In this document: positions 9,556 to 17,674 of the stretch, in pieces
Numbering within the stretch: the stretch's first letter is position 1
How the letters are laid out: each line of letters starts with the position of its first letter
Translations under genes and position numbers: made by a program
Assembly: GCA_964506185.1 (NCBI GenBank)
Contig: CAZDKL010000023.1
Coordinates: 1 to 31,301, forward strand
Source: UBA2144 sp964506185
GTDB taxonomy: Bacteria; Patescibacteriota; Gracilibacteria; Peribacterales; Peribacteraceae
Reading direction: 5' to 3'
DNA length: 31,301 nt
The notes under the pieces: generated by a model
Database searches by the model: none
The model's input: the letters and a program-made list of their open reading frames with translations, nothing else
Told to the model about the DNA's origin: nothing

Positions 9556-10023
9556 ATGAGTATTGAACCATTAAATGTAAGAGTTAGTACCGGCACAGAA
9601 GGAGATACAACCAAATCTGATACAGCTAGAAGACAAAGCAGCGCTGAACGGCTACAGATATCTGTATCAGAAGAAATGTTTGTACCAGTAGATGGTCTTG
9701 TTAGAGGTATTGCTGATGGAAATAGAGGATTAATTAGAACAACTATGGATAGAACCGACGGTCCTAAACTATGTGAAGCTATAGGATATCTACCGGAAGA
9801 TTATCAAAATGCACTAGCAGCACATCTAAGGGAGATATGGAATGGAGCAGAGCCGGGATCTTTGGGTGATATTATAAAAAAATTATATGCAATATTGGGA
9901 TCCGGTGCTGTACTAGCTCTGACTGCGCTTGTTGAAGAAATGAAACAGAAAGAATTTCCTCCGGATGCAAGAAAGCTAAGAAAGAGCGGGGACGGAGACT
10001 CAGATTTAGATATATATGTATAA
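9556..10023 (+). CDS. Hypothetical protein, 155 residues
   Basis: The start is placed at ATG 9556 (MSIEPLNVRV) and not at upstream ATGs in the frame, because those lie in the divergent promoter and TACAAT lies 6 nt before 9556. The N-terminal third is polar (Thr, Ser, Gly, Arg). The middle and C-terminal part is helical in character, with one short hydrophobic run (LGDIIKKLYAILGSGAVLALTALVEEM) that could be an amphipathic helix or single membrane segment. The end is charged (SGDGDSDLDIYV). No family is recognised. It is the only plus-strand gene between two minus-strand Suf genes, and it converges on the small gene at 10037. Confidence 0.65.
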   Translation: MSIEPLNVRVSTGTEGDTTKSDTARRQSSAERLQISVSEEMFVPVDGLVRGIADGNRGLIRTTMDRTDGPKLCEAIGYLPEDYQNALAAHLREIWNGAEPGSLGDIIKKLYAILGSGAVLALTALVEEMKQKEFPPDARKLRKSGDGDSDLDIYV

Positions 10024-10036
10024 ACCTTAAAGGTAA

Positions 10037-10363
10037 TTATTCCTTCGGTTCTTCTACAATTGTATCCTGCCCCACCACAGTCGGGGTATCGCTTGGTCTT
10101 CTCTGCTCTTCGTCGCCCTGAGATTCTGCTTCTTTTTTCTTTTCCCGAGTAACAATCCTAGCTAAATGTCTTCTGAAATCTGAAAGAGTCATTCTAAGTG
10201 CATCATGTTGTTCACCATAAGAAATTGAGAGCGAACGAATGGTTGCATTTCCATCGGACCTTAAATTCATTATTGCATCTCTGGTAGGAGCGCTTTGATC
10301 AAAGTCTCCTAACCTTCTATGAAACATATCAAGTGCCTGTGCTTTCGATATAACTTCTGCCAT
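10037..10363 (-). CDS. Small hypothetical protein, 108 residues
   Basis: The product is charged and probably helical. It opens with MAEVISKAQALDMFHRRL, has a middle segment TLSDFRRHLARIVTREKKK, and ends in a disordered-looking tail rich in Glu, Gln and Pro. No membrane segment, Cys or known motif is visible. It lies downstream of sufB on the same strand, separated by a spacer with a strong inverted repeat, so it may be transcribed separately. Its 3' end is 13 nt from the end of the convergent gene at 9556-10023. Function is unknown. Confidence 0.6.
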   Translation of the reverse strand: MAEVISKAQALDMFHRRLGDFDQSAPTRDAIMNLRSDGNATIRSLSISYGEQHDALRMTLSDFRRHLARIVTREKKKEAESQGDEEQRRPSDTPTVVGQDTIVEEPKE

Positions 10364-10413
10364 AACACAAAATGCACTTTAGTCTACCCTACAGAACCCA
10401 TTTAATCAAGTGT

Positions 10414-10444
10414 GTAGTGAGTAGTTTGTAGTACTACTCACTAC
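10414..10444. repeat. Inverted repeat downstream of sufB
   Basis: GTAGTGAGTAG (10414-10424) and CTACTCACTAC (10434-10444) form a perfect 11-bp stem with a 9-nt loop, followed by another partial copy (CAACTACTCACTA). It may terminate the sufB transcript; there is no clear T-run on the minus strand. Confidence 0.7.
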
Positions 10445-10466
10445 CAACTACTCACTAATATAAAAA

Positions 10467-11807
10467 TCACCCAACAGCCCCCTCCATCTCCAATTCTATC
10501 AATCTGTTCATCTCCACGGCATACTCAAGCGGGAGAAGCCTGACAATCGGATCCATGAAGCCATTTACGATCATTGCTTTAGCCTCCTCTTCTGCAATCC
10601 CCCTCGAAGTTAAGTAGAACAAATCTTCGGAGCTTAGTTTGCCAACTCTTGCTTCGTGTGCGATTGTCGCATCGTTGTTTCTAACTTTTATGTCGGGAAT
10701 AGTATCGGTTCGACTTAGGTCATCCAGAAGAAGTGCATCACATTCCACGCTTACGGTTGAGTCGTATGCATTGTCATTGATTCTGATCGAACCACGATAA
10801 ACTGACGTCCCTCCATTCTTACTTACTGACTTAGAAACTATTTTTGAAGATGTATGTGGAGCGGAGTGAATTACTTTTGCACCCGTGTCTTGCCACTGCT
10901 TGCCTGATGCAAATGCAATACCAAAATGATCACAACACGCCCCCTCCCCTGCAAGCACTGAACATGGATATAACATTGTTACTCCTGCTCCTAAGTTTCC
11001 ACCCACCCATTCAATCACCGCATCTTTTTCTACAATCGCCCTCTTTGTATTTAAATTGAATGTATCTCTGCTCCAGTTTTCGACTGAACTGTATCTGACT
11101 TTGGAACCTTGCTTTGCATAAATCTCTACGCATCCTGCATGCAAACCTTGGTGGCCAAATTTAGGTGCTGAGCAACCCTCGATGTAATGAACTTCCGCAC
11201 CTTCATCAACAATTATCAGCGTATGCTCGAACTGTCCCATGTTTGGAGCATTCATTCGGAAATAAGCCTGAAGCGGCTCGGTTACAACGACTCCTTTTGG
11301 AACATAAAGAAACGTACCGCCTGACCAGACCGCGCCGTGAAGGGCTGCAAACTTGTGATCTGAGTTGGGTACACACTTCATAAAGTATTCCTGAACTAAT
11401 TCAGGATGTTCTCTGACTGCATCATCCATGTCCATGAAGATAACTCCAGACTTTTCCCACTCTTCTCTTAAGCTGTGATAGATAATGTCAGATTCATACT
11501 GAGCTCCGACTCCGGCAAGCCATTTGTGTTCCGCTTCCGGTATTCCAAGACGCTCGTAAACTTCCCTGATGTGATCGGGTAGCTCTTCCCAATCATCGGT
11601 TGTTTCAATTCCAGTCGGTGCATAGTAAGTGATGTTATCCAAATCTAATCCAGAGAGATCCGGACCCCAATTTGGCATAGGAATTGATTCGAATATTCTG
11701 AGGGAGTCTATTCTGTGCTTCCGCATCCACTCAGGCTCACCTTTGTCAGACGAAATCTGACCCAGAAGATCGTAATTTAGGCCTTTTTGAAGGAGGACTG
11801 GCGGCAT
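10467..11807 (-). CDS. sufB: SufB, Fe-S cluster assembly scaffold
   Basis: This 446-residue protein is a full-length SufB: GLNYDLLGQISSDKGEPEWM at the N-terminus, LPDHIREVYERLGIPEAEHK, a beta-helix with QFEHTLIIVDEGAEVHYIEG, and the closing FYLTSRGIAEEEAKAMIVNG followed by EMNRLIELEMEGAVG. SufB builds Fe-S clusters on the SufBCD complex in the cytosol. The segment that holds an essential Cys in E. coli SufB (GDQCGAHTFPY) reads DDLSRTDTIPD here, the form I know from actinobacterial-type SufB, so cluster ligands may differ. No sufC, sufS or sufU is in the window; a short SufD-like gene lies 0.9 kb downstream. The start has no Shine-Dalgarno, and a hairpin lies immediately upstream. Confidence 0.95.
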   Translation of the reverse strand: MPPVLLQKGLNYDLLGQISSDKGEPEWMRKHRIDSLRIFESIPMPNWGPDLSGLDLDNITYYAPTGIETTDDWEELPDHIREVYERLGIPEAEHKWLAGVGAQYESDIIYHSLREEWEKSGVIFMDMDDAVREHPELVQEYFMKCVPNSDHKFAALHGAVWSGGTFLYVPKGVVVTEPLQAYFRMNAPNMGQFEHTLIIVDEGAEVHYIEGCSAPKFGHQGLHAGCVEIYAKQGSKVRYSSVENWSRDTFNLNTKRAIVEKDAVIEWVGGNLGAGVTMLYPCSVLAGEGACCDHFGIAFASGKQWQDTGAKVIHSAPHTSSKIVSKSVSKNGGTSVYRGSIRINDNAYDSTVSVECDALLLDDLSRTDTIPDIKVRNNDATIAHEARVGKLSSEDLFYLTSRGIAEEEAKAMIVNGFMDPIVRLLPLEYAVEMNRLIELEMEGAVG

Positions 11808-11812
11808 ATTGT

Positions 11813-11927
11813 CTGAGCCATACTTCGGCAGGCTCAGTACGGACAGATTACACAGATTACGCAGATTACGCAGATATTTATCGCAACATTTGTTTCAGTA
11901 GGGGCACAGCGCGCTGTGCCCCTACTG
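11813..11927. repeat. Repeats in the divergent sufB / exporter spacer
   Basis: Three elements lie side by side. CTGAGCC (11813-11819) pairs with GGCTCAG (11831-11837) 6 nt upstream of the sufB start. A 9-nt unit CAGATTACR repeats three and a half times (11844-11875). A perfect 32-bp palindrome with 16-bp arms and no loop covers 11896-11927 (left arm CAGTAGGGGCACAGCG). Bases 11928-12058 are AT-rich with no gene; ATTCACAATGTGAAT (about 11953) is a near-palindrome that could bind a regulator. Confidence 0.8.
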
Positions 11928-12058
11928 TGCAACACGAATATTGCGCGTTGCCATTCACAATGTGAATAAAAAAATGTTGTAATAAACACCACAATTAGAA
12001 GCAGAAATAAGTTGATTATAAAGCCAAAAAGAGCATAATTGAGGCTCTTGAACCTAAA

Positions 12059-12087
12059 TTGCCGAAATGTCCCTTTTATGCTATAAT
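12059..12087 (+). promoter_or_regulatory. Promoter of the MacAB-type exporter genes
   Basis: TTGCCG (12059-12064), a 17-nt spacer and TATAAT (12082-12087) form the best sigma-70-type promoter in the window. The -10 ends 11 nt before the ATG at 12099, so the transcript should start within about 5 nt of the start codon. There is no Shine-Dalgarno. Confidence 0.75.
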
Positions 12088-12098
12088 CTAAGTAATAA

Positions 12099-13895
12099 AT
12101 GAACCCAGAAAATGTACCTCCAGAGGCTCCAAAAGCACATATCTTAAAGAGAATGATCAGTAAGATCTGGACTATACTTAGGTATAAGATCCTCCCCTTC
12201 TGTAGAAGGAGATGGAAGCTTTTGACGGTTCTGACAGTAATCCTTCTTCCATTTGTCCTTTTGCTAATATGGATCTTTGCACCGGAGAAACAGGAGGTTG
12301 TTAAGACAGAAGCAAAAAGAGGAGATTTGGTACAAACAGTAGAAGCTGTTGGTACCGTGATATCGGAAAAGGATCTTAAACTCAGATTCCCTCTAACAGG
12401 AGTTGTAGGAGAAGTATTGGTTGAAGAAGGAGACAATGTTGAGGAAGGACAAGAGCTGGCTCATCTGAGGAACGATGCATTAAAGGCAGATGTGACCGCC
12501 GCACAAGCAAGTCTGTCTTCACAATCTGCACAGCTAAAAGAGCTTAAGGAAGGAACTCGCCCAGAAGACATTCTTATTCAGGAGGCAGAAGTGGAAAATA
12601 AGAAAGCAGCGTTAAAGTCTGCCCGAGCGACTTTAAATGGAGCCAAAGAGAAACTAGATAAATTAAATATGGAAGCCAAGATTAGTTTGTCCGGATATGT
12701 TTCAACTGCTAGTAGCGAGGCATCGGAGCAACTTACGGAAATCAGGTCAGCTTTAAGAAAAACCGAAGATATATTAGAGGATTCAGCGTTGAACCGTGCT
12801 GCAACATATAACGAGCCCACTGAATTTGAGATGCTGACCAGAAAAAAAGTAAACGCAATTCATCAGATAGAACAAATGATTAAATTCCTTCCTTCTAAGT
12901 TCCAAGATTACAAAGAGGCAATCAGTGAACTTAGAAAAGTTCGAGACGCAGCCGCAGAGGCTTCCGGAACTATTTCAAGAATGTATTCATTCGTTGCAAA
13001 TATGGAGCTATATCACAACTATGATTTCAGCGACCGAGAAACTCACAAAACAACTCTGACCACGCAAAGTAACACTGTTCAGGATGCATTATCCTCTCTC
13101 GATTCTACTCTCAAGACAATGAGTGATGCATCGGCAAATTTCGACACGCAAATCGCAAGTGCACAGACCACAATGGAAACTTCCCAGGCAGATATTCAAA
13201 CTTACGAAGCATCACTAAGGAAGCAGGAAGCGGAACTCTCCAAAAAGAAAGCTGGTGCAAGACCAACGGAGATTCAAGCCCAACAAGCAAGAGTGAATCA
13301 GGCATATGCCGAATTAGGCCGTGCAAAAGCAAAGCTTGAGGACACCATAATTCGAGCTCCAATTGCCGGAACAATCACAAAAGTTAACTTGAAAGAGGGT
13401 GAGTTTACGGGCGGATTGGATTTGAATGAGTTTGCGCTGAGTATGTTAGGCGCTTCTCCTTACAGAGTTGAAATGTTTGTTGCAGAGATTGACATACCGA
13501 AAGTTAAATTGAGCCAAACTGGATCAATTGATCTGGATGCATTCCCGAATGAGGAGTTTGTAATGAAGGTGAGTGAGATAGATCCGACTGCGACTAATAA
13601 AGACGGAGTATCCAAATATCGAGTCAAGCTCGATTTCCCCACGCAAGATATGAGACTCAAGATAGGAATGACCGGAGATGCGGAAATCTATACTAACTTT
13701 AGGGAAGATGTTGTGCACATACCGGGCAGAGCTGTATTTACCGATGGCAATGGGAACGAAATTGTTAAAATAATGGAAAACGGCGACGTGGTTGAAAGAA
13801 AGATTAAAACCGGAATGGAGGGAGAGGGCGGAGATGTGGAAGTTGTTGATGGAATTGAAGAAGGTGAGACTATTATTCTTCTGATTAAAGACTAA
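12099..13895 (+). CDS. HlyD/MacA-type membrane fusion (periplasmic adaptor-like) protein
   Basis: This 598-residue protein has a short basic cytosolic tail, one membrane helix at about 43-62 (LTVILLPFVLLLIWIF), then an external adaptor. The first beta-barrel and lipoyl half-motif follow (TVEAVGTVISEKDLKL and GEVLVEEGDNVEEGQELAHL), then a very long helical hairpin (about 130-410, rich in Ala, Glu, Lys and Gln). The second lipoyl half is IIRAPIAGTITKVNLKEGEF, and the C-terminal beta domains contain GMTGDAEIYTN and DGIEEGETIILLI. It is the first gene of an exporter unit with an ATPase and two permeases. The helical hairpin is longer than in typical MacA, so the adaptor may reach further. The cargo is unknown. 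Confidence 0.9.
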   Translation: MNPENVPPEAPKAHILKRMISKIWTILRYKILPFCRRRWKLLTVLTVILLPFVLLLIWIFAPEKQEVVKTEAKRGDLVQTVEAVGTVISEKDLKLRFPLTGVVGEVLVEEGDNVEEGQELAHLRNDALKADVTAAQASLSSQSAQLKELKEGTRPEDILIQEAEVENKKAALKSARATLNGAKEKLDKLNMEAKISLSGYVSTASSEASEQLTEIRSALRKTEDILEDSALNRAATYNEPTEFEMLTRKKVNAIHQIEQMIKFLPSKFQDYKEAISELRKVRDAAAEASGTISRMYSFVANMELYHNYDFSDRETHKTTLTTQSNTVQDALSSLDSTLKTMSDASANFDTQIASAQTTMETSQADIQTYEASLRKQEAELSKKKAGARPTEIQAQQARVNQAYAELGRAKAKLEDTIIRAPIAGTITKVNLKEGEFTGGLDLNEFALSMLGASPYRVEMFVAEIDIPKVKLSQTGSIDLDAFPNEEFVMKVSEIDPTATNKDGVSKYRVKLDFPTQDMRLKIGMTGDAEIYTNFREDVVHIPGRAVFTDGNGNEIVKIMENGDVVERKIKTGMEGEGGDVEVVDGIEEGETIILLIKD

Positions 13896-13985
13896 CAACT
13901 GACAACTTACAACCGACAACTTCTACTGCGCTACTGAGCTACTGCGCTAAAATCATTACCCCACTGCGCTACTGCGCTGAATGTC
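13896..13985 (+). repeat. Short direct repeats between adaptor and ATPase genes
   Basis: The 90-bp spacer holds variants of AACTGACAACTTACAACCGACAA followed by repeated CTACTGCGCT / CTACTGAGCT units (13924-13980). No gene or terminator hairpin is seen. The repeats run up to the ATPase start with no Shine-Dalgarno. Confidence 0.6.
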
Positions 13986-14750
13986 ATGACCGCCACCAAT
14001 AACGACTTCAACGGCAATGGTAAATCCCCTCTGATAGAAGCTAAGGAGCTCTGCAAATCGTATTTCAATGATGAACTGGAAACTCCCGTACTCTTTGATA
14101 TTGATCTGACTATTAACAAAAATGAGTTTGTGGCAATTATGGGACCATCAGGTTCGGGTAAATCGACGCTTATGCACATACTCGGATTTTTGGATCATCA
14201 CACGGGCGGAGAATATCTCTTCCACGGCAAGCATGCACATGAGATGGATGAAGATACACTCGCAAAAGTTCGCGCAACCAGAGTGAGTTTCGTCTTCCAG
14301 GCTTTTAACCTGTTGCCACGTGCATCTGTACTTCAAAATGTAATGCTTCCGCTTATATATCATCCCGTTATACCTGCTTCTGAACGACTTGAACGTACAA
14401 AGAAAGCCATTGAAGCTGTTGATCTTACTGATCGTTCAGATTTCTTAAGCAACCAACTTTCCGGAGGACAAAAACAGCGTGTTGCAATAGCCCGTGCTCT
14501 TGTTACAGAACCTGAAGTTATTTTTGCGGATGAACCGACGGGAAACCTGGACTCGGCTTCGGGAATTCAGGTGATGCAAGCGCTTCAGGAATTGCATTCA
14601 AACGGACACACGATAATTCTTGTTACGCATGAACAAGCTACTGCCGAACATGCAGACAGAATTATTGAATTATTTGATGGAAGGATTACTAAAGATACGG
14701 ATAAGTTTAAAACGAGGAAGGCGAAGGAAGAAGATTCCCTAAAGAAATAA
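13986..14750 (+). CDS. MacB/LolD-type ABC transporter ATPase
   Basis: The protein has 254 residues. Walker A is G53-PSGSGK-S60, the Q-loop is VFQAFNLLPRASVLQNV (about 103-119), the signature is L158-SGGQ-162, and Walker B with the catalytic Glu is VIFADE (178-183), followed by PTGNLDS (D-loop) and switch His215 (LVTHE). FNLLPRASVLQNVMLPLIY is typical of the MacB/LolD/FtsE group. ATP hydrolysis here would drive the two FtsX-like permeases encoded immediately downstream, using the adaptor encoded upstream. It is not SufC, despite the nearby Suf genes. The C-terminal tail is Lys/Glu-rich. Confidence 0.93.
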   Translation: MTATNNDFNGNGKSPLIEAKELCKSYFNDELETPVLFDIDLTINKNEFVAIMGPSGSGKSTLMHILGFLDHHTGGEYLFHGKHAHEMDEDTLAKVRATRVSFVFQAFNLLPRASVLQNVMLPLIYHPVIPASERLERTKKAIEAVDLTDRSDFLSNQLSGGQKQRVAIARALVTEPEVIFADEPTGNLDSASGIQVMQALQELHSNGHTIILVTHEQATAEHADRIIELFDGRITKDTDKFKTRKAKEEDSLKK

Positions 14751-14756
14751 TGCCTG

Positions 14757-14838
14757 ATACAAATTCCAAATTCCAGAAGCTAAATTCCAAACCAATACAT
14801 GCGACTATTGGAATTTGTGAATTTGGAATTTGAAATTT
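14757..14838. repeat. AAATTCC / GGAATTT inverted repeat
   Basis: AAATTCCAAATTCC (14761-14774) and AAATTCCAA (14782-14790) are matched by inverted TTGGAATTTGTGAATTTGGA (from 14808), so the spacer between ATPase and first permease can fold into an imperfect hairpin. It resembles the AT-rich inverted repeat at 4441-4560 in design but not in sequence. Confidence 0.65.
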
Positions 14839-14847
14839 TCCCAATCG

Positions 14848-16083
14848 ATGTTAATCAGTGATCTAATATCAACGGCATCCAAAGCCGTCACCGTAAATAG
14901 GATGAGGTCACTTCTGACCATGCTTGGAATAATTATCGGAGTTGGAGCTGTGGTCCTGATGACAGGAGTCGGAAAAAGTATTGAGGGCGTGATTTTGGGC
15001 CAGATAGATTTTATGGGACCGAAAACAATGGCGATATTCCCGGGGAATGATGGACCCGAGGGGGGAAGCACTACCATGCGTCCGGACTTTGATGCACTCA
15101 CGTTCGACGATGCTGAAGCTATCGATGAACTTACCACCGTTACAAGCGTAGCTCCCGTAGTTTTTGTACCTGGTGATGCAAGGTATGGCAGGGAAAAAGC
15201 TGATCCTAGAATAGTAGGGTCTTCTCCCGAGTATTATAAGAATCAAAACATAGAAACTTCGAAAGGAAGGTTTCATGATGACAAAGATGAAGAGTCTTCT
15301 AACTATGTAGCCGTTATCGGTTCGGAAATTGCAGACGATTTATTTTTTGGAAGGTCAGCAATAGGCAAAAGAATTGAATTAGCAGATAGAAAGTTCACAG
15401 TGATCGGAGTTTTGAAGCCCGTTGGAATGGTTTTCTTCCAAAACATTGATGACCGAATCATCATTCCCCTCTCAACGGCAAGAAACATGACAGGCAGATC
15501 GCACGCGGATATGTTTACACTTCAATCAACCAACGGTTTTGAAATTGCATTCGCGGACGTTAGAGCTTTGCTCAGACAACGCCATGGGATAACTGTGCCT
15601 GAAGATGGATCGACTGATAACGATGACTTCCTCGTTAGATCAGCTGCACAAGCAGAACAGATATTGGGGACGGTTTCGATTAGCCTGACTGTGTTTATCA
15701 CAATGATCGCTGGAATTTCTCTTTTCGTTGGAGGAATCGGAATTATGAACATTATGCTTGTATCTGTAACTGAACGGACAAGAGAGATAGGACTTAGGAA
15801 AGCGGTTGGGGCGAAGAGGAAAGACATACTTCTGCAGATTTTGATTGAGTCAGTTTTTCTTACTTTGATTGGAGGGCTAATCGGAATTGCAATCGGCATT
15901 GGAATTGATTTTCTTCTGGCAAAAACTGTTGAGAAGTTTTTGTCTGAATATCAATTTGCCATAAGCATCGGTGCGATATTCCTTGCGCTCGCAATGGCAA
16001 CTATTACCGGAATTGCATTTGGAATTTATCCAGCAAGGAAGGCTTCTAAATTGCATCCTATCGAAGCTCTTAGATATGAATAA
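14848..16083 (+). CDS. MacB/FtsX-family ABC permease, first paralogue
   Basis: This 411-residue protein starts at ATG 14848; an upstream TTG at 14830 lies in the repeat and is less likely. The topology is that of MacB permeases: an N-terminal helix after NRMRSLLTMLGIIIGVGAVV, a large extracytoplasmic domain (about 45-275), then three C-terminal helices with GGIGIMNIMLVSVTERTREI and GLRKAVGAKRKDILLQILIE. IYPARKASKLHPIEALRYE is the family's closing motif. These transporters export or mechanotransmit peptides, lipids or macrolide-like compounds. Its paralogue starts 2 nt after its stop, so the complex is likely a heterodimer. Confidence 0.92.
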   Translation: MLISDLISTASKAVTVNRMRSLLTMLGIIIGVGAVVLMTGVGKSIEGVILGQIDFMGPKTMAIFPGNDGPEGGSTTMRPDFDALTFDDAEAIDELTTVTSVAPVVFVPGDARYGREKADPRIVGSSPEYYKNQNIETSKGRFHDDKDEESSNYVAVIGSEIADDLFFGRSAIGKRIELADRKFTVIGVLKPVGMVFFQNIDDRIIIPLSTARNMTGRSHADMFTLQSTNGFEIAFADVRALLRQRHGITVPEDGSTDNDDFLVRSAAQAEQILGTVSISLTVFITMIAGISLFVGGIGIMNIMLVSVTERTREIGLRKAVGAKRKDILLQILIESVFLTLIGGLIGIAIGIGIDFLLAKTVEKFLSEYQFAISIGAIFLALAMATITGIAFGIYPARKASKLHPIEALRYE

Positions 16084-16085
16084 TT

Positions 16086-17306
16086 ATGCTAATCAAAGAC
16101 ACAATATCGGCTGCAATGGAAGGACTTCATCGCTCAAGGCTTAGGTCCATGCTTACAACACTTGGCATCGTGATCGGTGTCGGCTCTGTTGTTCTGATGG
16201 TTTCTGTTGGTGCAAGTTTCGAACGTTATATTCTGGATCAAGTTGAAAGTTTTTCTGGAGATACTTTCGAAATTCACGCTAAAGGGATTCAAGATGTCGG
16301 GAAAGATGTGCTTAGTATTACATTTGGAGATCTGGAGGCTATAAAAGATCTGACCACCGTGCAAAATGTTGCTCCCGCAATATTTTTAACTGATCGTGTT
16401 AGTTATGGACGAGAGGAAATAGCACCGTTTATCTTTGGAACAACAAAAGAAATATTCATTAACTGGTCCTTAAAAATAGATCAAGGAAGATTGCTCGATG
16501 ACGGTGATGACAAGGGTGCTAAAAGCGTAACAGTGCTTGGGTTCCAAGCAGCTGAAGATTTATTCCCTAATGAAAACCCCATTGGAAAAAAAATTACAGT
16601 CGGCTCGCGGAAATTCACAGTTGTTGGAGTAATAGAAGCTATGGGCTCGCCATTGGCTGAACAAATGGATTCAATTGTCTATGTACCATTCTCCGTAGCC
16701 AAGGCAATACAGGGACGTAGTACTTACATAGACTACATTGCCCTGCAATCTAAGGGCGGCGACAATGAACTGACAAGAAGGGACATCGTCGCACTTCTTA
16801 GACAAAGACATAACATAGATAATCCCGAAGATGACGGAGATAAGGACGATTTCTATGCCCGCTCTTTTGAGCAAGCGATGGATATTATCAATACTGTAAC
16901 GATGAGTATTACGCTATTCCTGGGGCTTATCGCGGGTATATCACTTCTTGTTGGAGGAGTTGGAATTATGAATATCATGCTTGTGTCTGTTACTGAGCGG
17001 ACCAAGGAAATTGGCCTTAGGAAAGCTGTAGGCGCACGCGGAAGAGATATACTTCTTCAGTTCCTTTTGGAAGCAATAGTACTAACTCTGTTGGGAGGAA
17101 TAGTTGGAGTAATTGGTGCGCTTGGATTTGGGCTGCTGCTGACTGCAATTGCAAATAAGCTTTTGGGAGGTATCACATATGCAATTACATTAAGTTCAAT
17201 ATTACTTCCTCTGATTACTGCAATAGTTGTAGGACTTGTGTTTGGAATTTATCCGGCGAGAAAAGCTTCTAAGTTAAGCCCGATTGAAGCTATGGGATAT
17301 GAGTAG
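16086..17306 (+). CDS. MacB/FtsX-family ABC permease, second paralogue
   Basis: This 406-residue protein is colinear with the preceding permease: RSRLRSMLTTLGIVIGVGSV at the N-terminus, an extracytoplasmic domain of about 230 residues with FPNENPIGKKITVGSRKFTV, then GGVGIMNIMLVSVTERTKEI, GLRKAVGARGRDILLQFLLE and the final IYPARKASKLSPIEAMGYE. The two proteins are most alike in the membrane helices and differ more in the external domain, as expected for subunits that face different partners. The ATG is 2 nt after the upstream TAA (TAATTATG) without a Shine-Dalgarno, which suggests termination-reinitiation. Confidence 0.92.
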   Translation: MLIKDTISAAMEGLHRSRLRSMLTTLGIVIGVGSVVLMVSVGASFERYILDQVESFSGDTFEIHAKGIQDVGKDVLSITFGDLEAIKDLTTVQNVAPAIFLTDRVSYGREEIAPFIFGTTKEIFINWSLKIDQGRLLDDGDDKGAKSVTVLGFQAAEDLFPNENPIGKKITVGSRKFTVVGVIEAMGSPLAEQMDSIVYVPFSVAKAIQGRSTYIDYIALQSKGGDNELTRRDIVALLRQRHNIDNPEDDGDKDDFYARSFEQAMDIINTVTMSITLFLGLIAGISLLVGGVGIMNIMLVSVTERTKEIGLRKAVGARGRDILLQFLLEAIVLTLLGGIVGVIGALGFGLLLTAIANKLLGGITYAITLSSILLPLITAIVVGLVFGIYPARKASKLSPIEAMGYE

Positions 17307-17378
17307 TTTTATGCACTTGCATTAATAAGCATACTCGGTTAACAATATCTCTGTATTCTATTCTTTCCCCCTTTGTAT

Positions 17379-17552
17379 ATGTTCTTTGATGACGACTGCG
17401 GTTCATGCGCACCAGCAGATGGAGCAGGAGGTGGCGATGGAGGCGGAGCAGGAGATGATGGAGCAGCAGGCGGAGACGCAGGTGCACCTCCTCCACCACC
17501 AGTGGAAGAGCCAGCAGCAGACGCTCCTGCGGAGCCTGAAGTACCTGCTTAG
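17379..17552 (+). CDS. 57-residue Gly/Asp/Ala/Pro-rich small protein
   Basis: The frame ATG 17379 to TAG 17552 encodes MFFDDDCGSCAPADGAGGGD, then GGGAGDDGAAGGDAGA, a PPPPP run and an acidic Ala/Pro tail ending EPEVPA. The composition is too biased for a fold, and the product is acidic and probably disordered. C7-x-x-C10 near the N-terminus is the only motif and could bind metal or form a disulfide. Evidence that it is real: clean start and stop, biased but protein-like codon use, and a rho-independent terminator 20 nt after the stop. It follows the exporter genes on the same strand by 72 nt. Function is unknown; exporter cargo is only a guess. Confidence 0.6.
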   Translation: MFFDDDCGSCAPADGAGGGDGGGAGDDGAAGGDAGAPPPPPVEEPAADAPAEPEVPA

Positions 17553-17571
17553 GCTATTTGCGAAAAACAGT

Positions 17572-17598
17572 CCTCGCCCGAAAGGCGGGGCTTTTTTC
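17572..17598 (+). terminator. Rho-independent terminator
   Basis: CCTCGCC (17572-17578) pairs with GGCGGGG (17584-17590, one G-T wobble) around a CGAAA loop and is followed by CTTTTTT. This is the clearest intrinsic terminator in the window and ends the exporter / small-protein unit. Confidence 0.85.
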
Positions 17599-17674
17599 GT
17601 TGATAACATTTTCATACAAATTAACAGCAAACGTAATCTCTTATCAAACATCAATTTGAAATACATCCGATATC

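Noticed and set aside
11834..12436. Minus-strand open frame of 200 codons covering the sufB/exporter spacer
   Set aside because: It runs antisense through the adaptor gene's N-terminus and through the tandem repeats and palindrome, and its product has no family features. The plus-strand adaptor and promoter explain the region.
13986..14750. ABC ATPase as the missing SufC
   Set aside because: The sequence has MacB/LolD features (FNLLPRASVLQNV) and lies in frame order with FtsX-like permeases, so it belongs to the exporter.
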